Source: Clostridium sp. CAG:221 (lineage in GTDB: Bacteria > Bacillota > Clostridia > Clostridiales > Clostridiaceae). Taken from it: DNA of 16,583 nucleotides. Of the stretch, positions 1-6,669 are shown one piece after another. The position numbers were made by a program, and so were the translations under genes. Location: NCBI GenBank assembly GCA_000435835.1, contig FR883429.1, positions 11,789-28,371 on the forward strand. Direction: 5' to 3'. A model generated the notes under the pieces. That model was not told the origin of the DNA, did not search any database, and saw only the letters and a list, made by a program, of their open reading frames with translations. Within the stretch, counting starts at the first letter, position 1, and each line of letters opens with the position of its first letter.

Positions 1-8
1 TCTCCTTT
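1..8 (-). promoter_or_regulatory. Possible ribosome binding site of a gene beyond the left edge
   Basis: Read on the minus strand the last bases of the window are CAAAGGAGA, a good Shine-Dalgarno match just after the stop of the GIY-YIG reading frame. A downstream gene may start just outside the window. nrdG, the NrdD activase, would be a natural candidate, but nothing here shows it. Confidence 0.25.
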
Positions 9-19
9 GTTTAAATTTC

Positions 20-387
20 TTAATTTCTCTTCCCTAAACAACTATTTCTCATTTTAATGGAATATTTTATTCTTTCTTCTACAGACATCATAGATACTAC
101 GTCTCCACCCTCTCCCCCCCATGTTTGATTGGTAATATTAAATCCATATGTACATATATATTCATTTATATACCAACATTCTGTCATTAATGCTTCTTCA
201 TTGCTTAATCCAGACTCTAGTATATTTATAGCTATTTCTATAGAATTATTCCTACAATATTTTAATATATCATTGAAATATTTATTTCTTTTTTTTCTGT
301 AAAGCATCTTTCGCCCTTTCCTTTACCTACATAGAATGGTTCATTATTATCCAACCTTATCCACTCATAAACATAATACTGATTCAT
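20..387 (-). pseudogene. Free-standing GIY-YIG endonuclease gene, frameshifted
   Basis: The ATG at 385-387 follows a GGAGG site and opens a frame encoding MNQYYVYEW...NEPFYVGKGKGER, the VY-E-W and YVG forms of the two GIY-YIG strands. After about 32 codons it enters a run of eight A (289-296). The matching continuation, RNKYFNDIL...WGGEGGDVV..., lies in another frame and ends at 20. One extra A would join the two halves into a protein of about 120 residues with the family's conserved glycine-rich segment. It is therefore a homopolymer frameshift, a slippage-dependent gene or a sequencing error. The C-terminus looks short, since such enzymes usually carry a longer DNA-binding tail. It follows nrdD directly, separated by a terminator, and is one of two GIY-YIG genes at this locus. 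Its target is unknown. Confidence 0.75.
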
Positions 388-398
388 TAATTTCCTCC

Positions 399-442
399 AA
401 AAAAAATAGATAATATTACCTTAGTAATATTATCTATTTTTT
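399..442 (-). terminator. Intrinsic terminator of nrdD
   Basis: A long AT-rich inverted repeat (AATAGATAATATTAC / GTAATATTATCTATT) with a four-base loop lies 16 bases past the nrdD stop. It is followed on the minus strand by eight T. The plus-strand side also has a T-run, so it could act in both directions. The GGAGG of the downstream GIY-YIG gene lies directly after it. Confidence 0.8.
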
Positions 443-457
443 GAATAATTATTCTAA

Positions 458-525
458 TTATAAGTGTAAAACTCTGTCGCCAATTTCTGCTGTTCTTCCC
501 TTGTTCCAGAAGTTTGTTCCTATAT
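458..525 (-). CDS. nrdD: nrdD exon 5 (C-terminal tail)
   Basis: These 68 bases complete Tyr686 (T|AT) and encode IGTNFWNKGRTAEIGDRVLHL and the TAA stop at 458-460. The sequence matches the conserved NrdD tail that follows the radical glycine. It has no start or RBS of its own and makes sense only after splicing. It begins at 525, right after the terminal G of the intron. Confidence 0.9.
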
Positions 526-3500
526 CGTTTCTACCGTTGGTTTCCCAATACTTTAACACTATTTAAGTCGGACTAGACTATACCTTTGCATCTGAATATA
601 CATTACCATTATAGTCGTTGAGCCTTCTCCCTATTTAACAACTTAGGAGCTTGGTTGCGGATTTTCCAATCATCATTCCTTTTTACCATACCTAAAGTAA
701 TTACCTTTAGCCATTATTTTATTTCTAAAATAATTTGGTAGAATAATGCTCTAAGGAGGTTCCCGCAATTTCGGTAATTTAACGTGAGCCTATTAAATTA
801 ACCCACAAGTTCTTCTCATAACTTGCATTTCATTTTCATCACTGTTTCCACATGATGGACAATGCCAAGTTAAATCTTCTTTATTTAATTGTATTTCACC
901 TGTATATCCACATTTGTAGCATATATCCGGTTTTGTATTTATTTCAGCATATTGAATATTATGATAAATAAAGTTTATTATATCTTCAACTGCTTCTAAA
1001 TTTTTGCTCATATCAGGTACTTCTATATATGAAATACATCCACCTAAAGATATATTATGGAATTGAGATTCAAACTTTAACTTGCTAAATGCATCAATTT
1101 CTTCACATACATGTACATGGTAAGAATTTGTATAATATAATCTATCAGTTACATTTTTTATTTCTCCAAATCTAGCTTTGTCTAATCTACAGAATCTATA
1201 GATTAAATTTTCTGCCGGAGTTCCATAAAGTCCGAAACCTAAACCTGTTTCTTTCTTCCATTGCATACATTTATCTTCCATATAGTTCATTACTTCTAGA
1301 GCAAACTTTTCTCCTTCTGGAGTAGTATGGCTTACCCCTAACATTGCATAAACCATTTCACATACTCCTACATATCCTAATGATAATGTTGAGTATCCAT
1401 CTTTTAAGTATTTATCTATTTTTTCACCTTTTCCAAGCCTTGCTATGGCACCATGTTGCCAGTGGATTGGTGATACATCTGAAGAAGTTCCTAATAACAT
1501 ATTATGTCTTATCATTAAAGCATCCTTACAAAGCTCTAATCTCTGATCTAACATATCCCAGAATAACTCCATATCTTTATCTGCTATAATGGCAATTTGT
1601 GGTAAATTAAGGCTTACTACCATTTCTACCGAGGGTTTCCCCTTACTTTGACACTTTTATCTAGTCGGATTAGAATATTCCTTCTACCTATCTTATTGGA
1701 TATTTATAGGTAGCTCCTATTATATTCGTTGAACGTCTCTCATAGTTTTTTAACCTTAGAGATTTCGCTGCTAATTGCCCATTATACTTATAGAATCTAT
1801 TACTACTTTCTATAAATCTTATTATTTTTTTCTGCTCTCGCAACCATTTCATTTATTGTTTCCAATTCTGCTTTGGTATAATAAGCTTTAGGGGTTTCTA
1901 GCAATTTAAGAAGTTTTCAATTACTTCTTACGAAGCAACGGGGCATATTTGTCTACCCTGATTAAATCTACCATACCACTTATAGTTACCATTTTCATCT
2001 TTCCATGGTGATAAGTGTGATCTACACATTTAATCCAATATTTCTATTGGCTCGCACTATCTCTTCGCTCCAGCTTACCAGGCCTTCATCACGCCTTGCA
2101 CTTCCATTGGTGCTAATCTCCAATGTACTCTACTCCCTTTCATATCTTTAATATGCGGTTTCGATAGTCTCTACACGTTTTCTGTAATAAATTCATCAAA
2201 ATATAAAGCTCTCTTTCTCTCTAAACATTTAAATCTATCTAATTTTTTAGGATTTAAACATTCATTCTTATTCTTAAGCCATAATTCTAAAAAGCTTCTT
2301 CCAACATTATACTTAAGATGCATTCCTTTATAATATTCTGATTTATTTTTAAATCTTTCTACAACATTACCTTTCTCGTCAATAACAACAACTTCTCTAT
2401 AATAATCTTTCCCTAACATAGACTTTATTTGATTCTCAATATGAGCTTTACTTTTCGGTACTCCCTTAAGTGATTCACTAGTTTTTTTACAAGCTTCAAT
2501 ACTTCTAGTTCTACCTTTTAATTTTTTGCTAATATGCATCTTTTGTTCTTCTGTAAGATGTTTTCCATACATCCCATTTCTCTCACCCTTTAATCCGCCA
2601 TTTATCCTCATTGGATTTTTATCTCCAAGTTTACTTTTGCGTAGTTTTTCACTAATTAACTTCTTATTAGGATGAGTTGATAATGTATCTCCACCACATT
2701 TTCCAATGCAATCTTTAGTATTATACCCTTTATTAACCGAATCATAAAAACAAATCCAATAATATTCGCGTTTATCTAATTCATTTTGATTTGATACCTC
2801 TTCTAATAATTCAATATAGAAATTATCTTTTCCATATTTTCTAATAGCTCTATAAAATTTGGTATCATGCTCATCTTTCTGATATCCCATATGTCTATTA
2901 AATCTCTGAGTTAAAGATTCTATAGTTTGGCCTATATATATTTTGTTATTTACTTTACATGTAATTTTATAAACTTTAAAACTTCTTTTCATAATCCTCT
3001 ATATATACCTTTCATAATATAAATAGTAAGACCATTTATTACAGAACTTCGCACGATATTGCCTTATCATTTCTGACTTAGGTTTCATCGTTAGCCAGTT
3101 ATTTTTACTGACACCCCTTTTGCTTGGGTTCACAAGGTTTTACATGAGCTGTAGTCTTACACTTAATTACTATAACCCATTGGTGGGAATGTATTCCCTT
3201 CATAATTTTTTCTCATGATTTTTGCTGATTGATAATCAGGTACCAATCTTTTAGCTGTACATTTTGCTGCTAATTTAGTGATGTAATCATATTTTCCACC
3301 TTCTAAGCAGTTATGTTCATCTAATAAATAAACAAGTTTAGGGAATGCTTCTCCTATTTCTTGTCCTCTATAGTTTTTCATACCTTCTAATCTTTGCTTA
3401 ATCATTTCTTCACAAATTAAAGCCATTTCCTCTTCATAAGGATGTCCTTCTTCTATTTCCAGGTAAATTGTGGAAAAAGGGGCCTGTCCATTAGTTGTCT

Positions 3501-6343
3501 GTAATGTACTTAATTGGTATCTTATAGTTTGTACACCATCTTTAAGCTCTTTCATCTTCATATCTAAAGCAAGCTTCTTAGCTAACTCTTCATCATTTAA
3601 AAGCTCCATATAATGATTATAAGCCTTATTTTCTGTTACTTTTAAATATTTAGCTAAATGCTTAACTGTTATACTTTGTCCACCATATTGGTTACTTGAT
3701 ACTTGTGCTATTATTTGTGTTGTTACAGTACAAGCTGTTCCAAATGACTTTGGTGATTCAACTAGCTTATCATTAATAACAGTACCATTTTCAAGCATAT
3801 CTTCTAAGTTGATTAAACAACAGTTAAAGATTGGTGATAAGGTATATAGCGATAGGTAAGACTTTGATATTATCTTCATCTTTTCCCCCGCTCCACACCG
3901 TACGTGAGACTTTCGTACTCATACGGCGTTCCATCAATATTATCGAAAACAATTTATTCAAACCAATTTGATTATGGCATTATCATTATTGGTTCTAGGT
4001 TTAACATTTTTCTAAGTTTGTTTAAATATGCCTTATTAATTTTCCCTCCAAGATTCTTAATTAGTTTAATATATCTTTGTATAGTTTCCTTATTAGAACT
4101 ATGAACTAGTTTATGTGCATATTCATTTAGCATATTCTATGAGTTGTTCTCCTTCTGAATTATTCCATTTTAGAGCTTTATACCAATACTTGACCAAATC
4201 ATCTCTAACATATGGACTACGTTTCGGATTCCTTTGTGATAACTTTTGCTGTTTTATAGCCCATATAGGGTATATAACACCACCAAAGTTTGACATAAAC
4301 GTAAAACCATTATATTCACTATAACGTTCATTTATTAGTTTACTAACCTTTTTAGCTTCATTCATGTTAACACATTTTAAAATACCATAATATCTTTTAA
4401 GTACATTCATTTTAGTATAATTTCTCATATATACTTCATTTAAATCCTTACTAGGATAAGTACTTAATTTACAGTAATTTTGCCATCCAAGAATCTTTGT
4501 GTTTAGTCTACCAATAATCTTTGATGAGTTATTAGCATCCTTGATTAGTAATTTAAGTGATTCCTTAAACTCTCTACTCATTTCACAAATTTTCTCTTTG
4601 CTAACTCTTACTTGTAATATATATTTGGTTTTTGAGCTTTTATTCTTAACGTTTGTTCTACGTTCTTTATGCTTTCTTTTGGTATCCACAATTTTTAATT
4701 CAAAACCTAAGAAATTACTTTTACTTTTCTTTAAGTTAACAATTTTTGATTTTTCTTCACTTATTTCTAAGTGTAGTCTTTTCTCAATAAATTGCTTAAT
4801 TCCATTAAACCATTTTATAGCTTCTCTATAGTTCGGAGTAAAAATCTTAAAATCATCAGCATATCTAACTATATATCCAGTTTTAAGAGTCTTCCATTTC
4901 TTAAAATATTTAACGTTCCCTTTTACTTTACTCTTAGGATTGTAATTAGGATTTGGAATACCTAGTGGACGTAATTTTCCATTCTTTTTAGGAATAAAAA
5001 CTCTTCTTACCCCTGTGATTTCATAATTATCTATTAGATTGCAAACCATCTTATGTAATTCTTCTGTAGAATAGCTTTGTATCAATTCTGTAAAAGTTAC
5101 GCCATCTAATCCAGCAGTATCCACCCCTCTTTTTCTTAACTGATTTATACTAATTCCGATTTAAGTTTTGCCATATTTTGTTTTCTAATATTGACTTAGG
5201 GTCTTCGCTCCATTACTTATTATCATAACTTCAACGCTACTATACCCTTACTGCCACTCTCTTAAAAGAAATTTCGGTTAAACCACAACCTTATATTCTA
5301 CCATCACTCCTAACAAGAGCTATACAAATGTAGAGAGCTTCAAACGTTCCACATTACCTAGCATATGATTGATTTAGGTGTCTCCTATTGCCCTGTAAGC
5401 TTGATATCCACCATAAGGATATATGGATTTTCGCCAAGACTATGAACTACTAATCCACACTTACTACCCATTACGTATTTGTAAAGAGTATGTATACCTT
5501 TCGATATACCCGACTTTAAGGACAGTACATTCGGAGATTCGTCAGTTATTTATGATTATTTGTTTAACATTCTCACCATGTCAATCGCCACCCGCACTAT
5601 GCCTACCTAGTCACCTCTGACTTAGTTTTCCTCACCATTATGTGTTAGGGTAGGTTTCACTCGTCTTTACCCAGCTTTATACATATCTATTTGTTAGCTA
5701 AATATGCATATGGGAGGTCTCAGTGTAACCCCTTCGAACTTTATTGGTGTTCTCATTTGAGTTATCAGCAATGTAGTTAGAGTAATAAATTACTCCCTCA
5801 AATCCCCTCAAATTATTATGCTACTTGAGTTTCTTGAGAACATTTCACACAATCCATATCGTGCCAATGAATAGTTCCTTCATCATGAGCTTGCACCATA
5901 TGTGCTGGTATTAACCTTCTTCTTGAAATATCCTTAGACACTTCTCCTGCTATTAAATCTCTTTGTGTAGCAGCTATAGAGGCATTCTTATTAGAGTTTT
6001 CCTTCATAACATCATCATTAGTCTTATTTATTAAGCTTAAAATACTATCATCTGTTGTATTAGTGTTTCTCTTAAACTCTTGCACTGCTCTATATCCTTC
6101 ATAAGCTTTAGCTGTTACTGATTGCCCATAATGAACTAATCTATCATACACATAGCTTTCTATCTTATATATAGTTGGGGTTTCATCTTCCTTACTAAAA
6201 TATTTCTCTGCATCATTAGCTATTAGCCTTGCAATATCTGGTAAGTATATACCACTACCATTTTTCATAGATTTGCATACAGCTTCTCTTATTTTCATCT
6301 TATCAAAATTAACTGTACTACCATCACGCTTAATTACTTGCAT
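458..6343 (-). CDS. nrdD: Anaerobic (class III) ribonucleoside-triphosphate reductase, split by four introns
   Basis: NrdD reduces ribonucleotides to deoxyribonucleotides with a glycyl radical and is the anaerobic source of DNA precursors. The coding sequence is join(6343-5851, 3845-3175, 2026-1955, 1620-801, 525-458): 2124 nt, 707 residues, no internal stop. For comparison E. coli NrdD has about 712. Residues 1-92 form an ATP cone. N172-C173 in the FNCC motif and C389 in GCRS correspond to the active-site cysteines. C646, C649, C666 and C669 form the zinc site. G685 in RTCGYIG is the radical glycine. The ATG is preceded by GGGGGAAG at seven bases. Exon ends, codon phase and family alignment all agree. 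Production of active enzyme requires all four introns to be spliced. NrdR-like boxes lie upstream, and the activase gene nrdG is not in the window. Confidence 0.95.
526..800 (-). mobile_element. Group I intron in nrdD (third group I, ORF-less, 275 nt)
   Basis: The upstream exon ends in U (GTGGGT) and the intron ends in G (AGAAACG). The exon pairs with the internal guide GCTCAC (plus 784-789) over six pairs ending in the required U-G wobble at the splice site. The core phrase CAACGACTATAATGG is followed by TATAGTCTAGTCCGACT. Its GACTATA and TATAGTC strands (610-616 and 576-582) are perfectly complementary, as expected for a core helix. The 3' end has a GGGAAACC hairpin and GGTAGAAACG. It encodes no protein and is close to minimal size. 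It lies after the first base of codon 686, just behind the glycyl-radical codon, and closely resembles the intron at 1621-1954. The subgroup is not assigned; the core wording is reminiscent of T4 phage introns. Confidence 0.9.
801..1620 (-). CDS. nrdD: nrdD exon 4 (catalytic barrel, zinc site, radical glycine)
   Basis: These 820 bases encode residues 413-685 plus the first base of codon 686. They begin VVSLNLPQIA and end in the glycyl-radical motif RRTCG. The four zinc cysteines CYKC...CPSC sit about 16 to 39 residues before the end. The ATG at 1621-1623 that would make this look like a separate gene is intronic sequence, its G being the intron's last base. There is no RBS before it. Read unspliced, the frame adds two false residues and stops inside the intron. 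Confidence 0.93.
1621..1954 (-). mobile_element. Group I intron in nrdD (second group I, ORF-less, 334 nt)
   Basis: The upstream exon ends CAGGGT with U at the splice site and the intron ends GTAGAAATG. The guide GCCCCG (plus 1939-1944) pairs with CAGGGU except for one A-C mismatch. The core reads CAACGAATATAATAGG, then GGAATATTCTAATCCGACT. Complementary strands GAATAT and ATATTC (1722-1727 and 1673-1678) replace the GACTATA/TATAGTC pair of the intron at 526-800 with the pairing kept, which is covariation. The 3' region (GGGGAAACCC, GGTAGAAA) also matches that intron. It encodes no protein. It is inserted in phase 0 after Gly412, between exons of 72 and 820 nt. Confidence 0.9.
1955..2026 (-). 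CDS. nrdD: nrdD exon 3 (24-codon mini-exon with the catalytic cysteine)
   Basis: Exactly 72 bases encode residues 389-412, CRSHLSPWKDEN...GRFNQG. Its first codon is the cysteine of the conserved PPMGCRS motif, which corresponds to the substrate-activating thiyl-radical cysteine (Cys290 in phage T4 NrdD, Cys384 in E. coli, from family knowledge). Both flanking introns are group I, so this short exon must be cut out of both and ligated. Its length is a multiple of three, so skipping it would keep the frame but remove the catalytic residue. Confidence 0.9.
2027..3174 (-). mobile_element. Group I intron in nrdD (first group I) carrying a GIY-YIG homing endonuclease, 1148 nt
   Basis: The upstream exon ends AATGGGT with the splice-site U at 3175. 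The guide GCTCAT (plus 3144-3149) pairs with ATGGGT over six pairs including the terminal U-G. The intron ends ATTAAATG with its last G at 2027. Complementary core strands ACTATC (2163-2168) and GATAGT (2056-2061) fit the P7 position. The endonuclease gene at 2171-2992 fills a loop, and its TAG stop lies two bases before the core strand ACTATC. Outside the endonuclease the ribozyme is about 325 nt. It is inserted in phase 0 between Gly388 and Cys389. Its core is not obviously close to the other two group I introns. Confidence 0.9.
2171..2992 (-). CDS. Intron-encoded GIY-YIG homing endonuclease
   Basis: This 273-residue protein starts FKVYKITCKVNNKIYIGQT, the GIY-YIG nuclease strands (VYKI and IYIGQT), followed by RFNRH with the usual arginine and a KREYYWI helix bearing the glutamate position. 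After residue 125 come modular DNA-binding segments of the NUMOD3 type (GDKNPM, GERNGMYGKHLTEEQK). A C-terminal segment, VVVIDEKGNVVERFKNKSE, resembles the helix-turn-helix modules of such enzymes. The frame is intact and of normal length. The ATG follows AGAGGATT, a close-spaced Shine-Dalgarno site. The known family role is to cut intronless copies of the target gene so that repair copies the intron in. The predicted target is therefore the exon 2-exon 3 junction of intronless nrdD. Confidence 0.9.
   Translation of the reverse strand: MKRSFKVYKITCKVNNKIYIGQTIESLTQRFNRHMGYQKDEHDTKFYRAIRKYGKDNFYIELLEEVSNQNELDKREYYWICFYDSVNKGYNTKDCIGKCGGDTLSTHPNKKLISEKLRKSKLGDKNPMRINGGLKGERNGMYGKHLTEEQKMHISKKLKGRTRSIEACKKTSESLKGVPKSKAHIENQIKSMLGKDYYREVVVIDEKGNVVERFKNKSEYYKGMHLKYNVGRSFLELWLKNKNECLNPKKLDRFKCLERKRALYFDEFITENV
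3175..3845 (-). CDS. nrdD: nrdD exon 2
   Basis: These 671 bases finish codon 165 and encode residues 166-388, from TLSPIFNCCLINLEDM to GNTFPPMG. The segment contains the N172-C173 active-site pair and the conserved SNQYGGQS strand. An in-frame ATG at 3877-3879 lies inside group II intron domain VI and gives a false N-terminus of 11 extra residues. No RBS supports it. Splicing the exon to HWHDMD of exon 1 restores HWHDMDYTLSPIFNCC, which fits other NrdD proteins. Confidence 0.93.
3846..3930 (-). other. Group II intron domains V and VI
   Basis: Domain V (about 3895-3930) forms a stem ACGCCGUAUGAG / CUCACGUACGGUGU with a GAAA-type loop, matching the most conserved part of group II ribozymes. 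Domain VI (3846-3891) pairs AGCGGGGG with the 3' terminal strand and leaves A3853 bulged. These assignments come from hand pairing. Confidence 0.85.
3972..5124 (-). pseudogene. Degenerate group II intron reverse transcriptase/maturase (LtrA-like)
   Basis: The main open frame (GTG 5124 to TGA 4123, 333 residues) starts at DTAGLDGVTF with the N-terminal RT region missing. RT1 (RRVFIPKKNGKLRPLGIP) is present, but the frame passes within about 30 residues to RT5 (YIVRYADDFKIF). RT2-RT4 are absent, including the first catalytic aspartate and the PQGG motif. The maturase X domain follows (LGWQNYCKLSTYPSKDL). At 4123 a short duplication (GAATATGC twice within 21 bases) shifts the frame. The next frame continues EYAHKLVHSSNKETIQRY...LNKLRKMLNLEPI to 3972, which matches the tail of the HNH endonuclease region, while the HNH core cysteines and histidines are missing. 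There are thus at least three lesions. Reverse transcriptase activity is not possible as encoded; a residual splicing role for the X domain cannot be excluded. Confidence 0.88.
5421..5429 (-). other. EBS1 candidate of the group II intron
   Basis: The intron reads AATCCATAT here, perfectly complementary to the last nine bases of exon 1 (ATATGGATT, 5851-5859). This is the exon-binding site/intron-binding site pairing that selects the 5' splice site and the insertion target. It lies about 420 bases into the intron, within domain I. Confidence 0.75.
5851..6343 (-). CDS. nrdD: nrdD exon 1 (ATP cone and start of catalytic domain)
   Basis: These 493 bases encode residues 1-164 plus the first base of Tyr165. 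Residues 1-92 (MQVIKRDGSTVNFDKMKI...YEGYRAV) are the allosteric ATP cone. Residues 110-164 begin the catalytic domain and end EGTIHWHDMD. Read past the junction the frame runs 11 residues into the group II intron before a stop. The ATG has a strong Shine-Dalgarno sequence (GGGGGAAG). Confidence 0.93.
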
Positions 6344-6536
6344 TCAAATCTTCCCCCTATTTAATTTTAATATTTTAATATATTGTGATGATTTATTATA
6401 ACTCAAAAAACTTTTTTTATCTTTTTTTACATCGTTTTTATTGGCTATTTTTCTAACAAAAACTTCAAATTTCTATAAAAATCTTTAATTTTAAATAATA
6501 TTATCAATTTGACAGTTCCAATTTTCTTTCTATGAA

Positions 6537-6584
6537 ACACTACATATATGTTTACATAAAGCATCAATATACTATATATAGTTT
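6537..6584 (-). promoter_or_regulatory. Two NrdR-box-like palindromes upstream of nrdD
   Basis: Boxes at 6537-6552 (ACACTACATATATGTT) and 6569-6584 (ATACTATATATAGTTT) match the NrdR consensus ACACWATATMTWGTGT at about 12 and 14 of 16 positions. They are separated by 16 bp, about three helical turns start to start, the usual NrdR tandem geometry. NrdR represses ribonucleotide reductase genes when dATP is plentiful. The boxes lie about 200 bases upstream of the nrdD start. A weak promoter (TAGACA, 17 bases, TATTGA on the minus strand) overlaps the distal box. The rest of the 6344-6536 leader is AT-rich, and I see no other gene in it. Confidence 0.7.
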
Positions 6585-6624
6585 ATTGTCTAAATTTATT
6601 CTATTTTCAGATTTTTATGTATAT

Positions 6625-6667
6625 AAAAAAGGCCCTGCTACAACTCACTGTAGCAAGGCTTTTTTTA
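6625..6667 (-). terminator. Terminator of the hsp18 operon
   Basis: An 11-bp stem with one mismatch (GCCCTGCTACA / TGTAGCAAGGC) and a six-base loop is flanked by A6 and T7 runs. It lies three bases after the second hsp18 gene and can end transcription on the minus strand. It also insulates nrdD from the heat-shock operon. Confidence 0.9.
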
Positions 6668-6669
6668 AA

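Larger units (their letters stand above)
3846..5850 (-). mobile_element. Group II intron in nrdD (2005 nt) with a degenerate reverse transcriptase
   Basis: The intron starts GTGTG (consensus GUGYG) at 5850 and ends CGCTAT at 3846. Near the 3' end lies a domain V hairpin with GAAA loop and ACGTACGG strand (about 3895-3930), followed by a domain VI helix with a bulged A (3853) eight bases from the end, the expected branch point. In domain I an EBS1 candidate (5421-5429) is a perfect nine-base complement to the exon 1 end, showing that the intron sits in a matching target. It is inserted after the first base of codon 165. A full-length relative with an intact reverse transcriptase would be about 2.5 kb, so several hundred bases are missing. 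Splicing probably depends on its own structure or on a maturase from elsewhere. Confidence 0.93.

Noticed and set aside
801..1623. A stand-alone gene starting ATG at 1623
   Set aside because: The ATG is the last bases of a group I intron, there is no RBS, and the protein is the middle to end of NrdD. It is exon 4.
3163..3879. A stand-alone gene of 238 residues starting ATG at 3879
   Set aside because: The first 11 codons are domain VI of the group II intron and the last codons read into the next intron. It is exon 2.
4499..4831. Plus-strand frame of 110 codons
   Set aside because: Leucine/serine-rich shadow of the reverse transcriptase on the opposite strand; no RBS and no family resemblance.
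5423..5620. Plus-strand frame of 65 codons
   Set aside because: Lies in domain I of the group II intron on the opposite strand; structured RNA sequence, no RBS.
526..5850. CRISPR array or prophage as explanation for the repeated insertions
   Set aside because: No direct repeats with spacers and no phage structural or integrase genes; intron boundaries and ribozyme motifs explain the sequence.
6509..6537. Plus-strand TTGACA and TATGAA that could be a promoter
   Set aside because: It would point at the terminator at 6625 with no plus-strand gene to serve; probably chance in AT-rich sequence.
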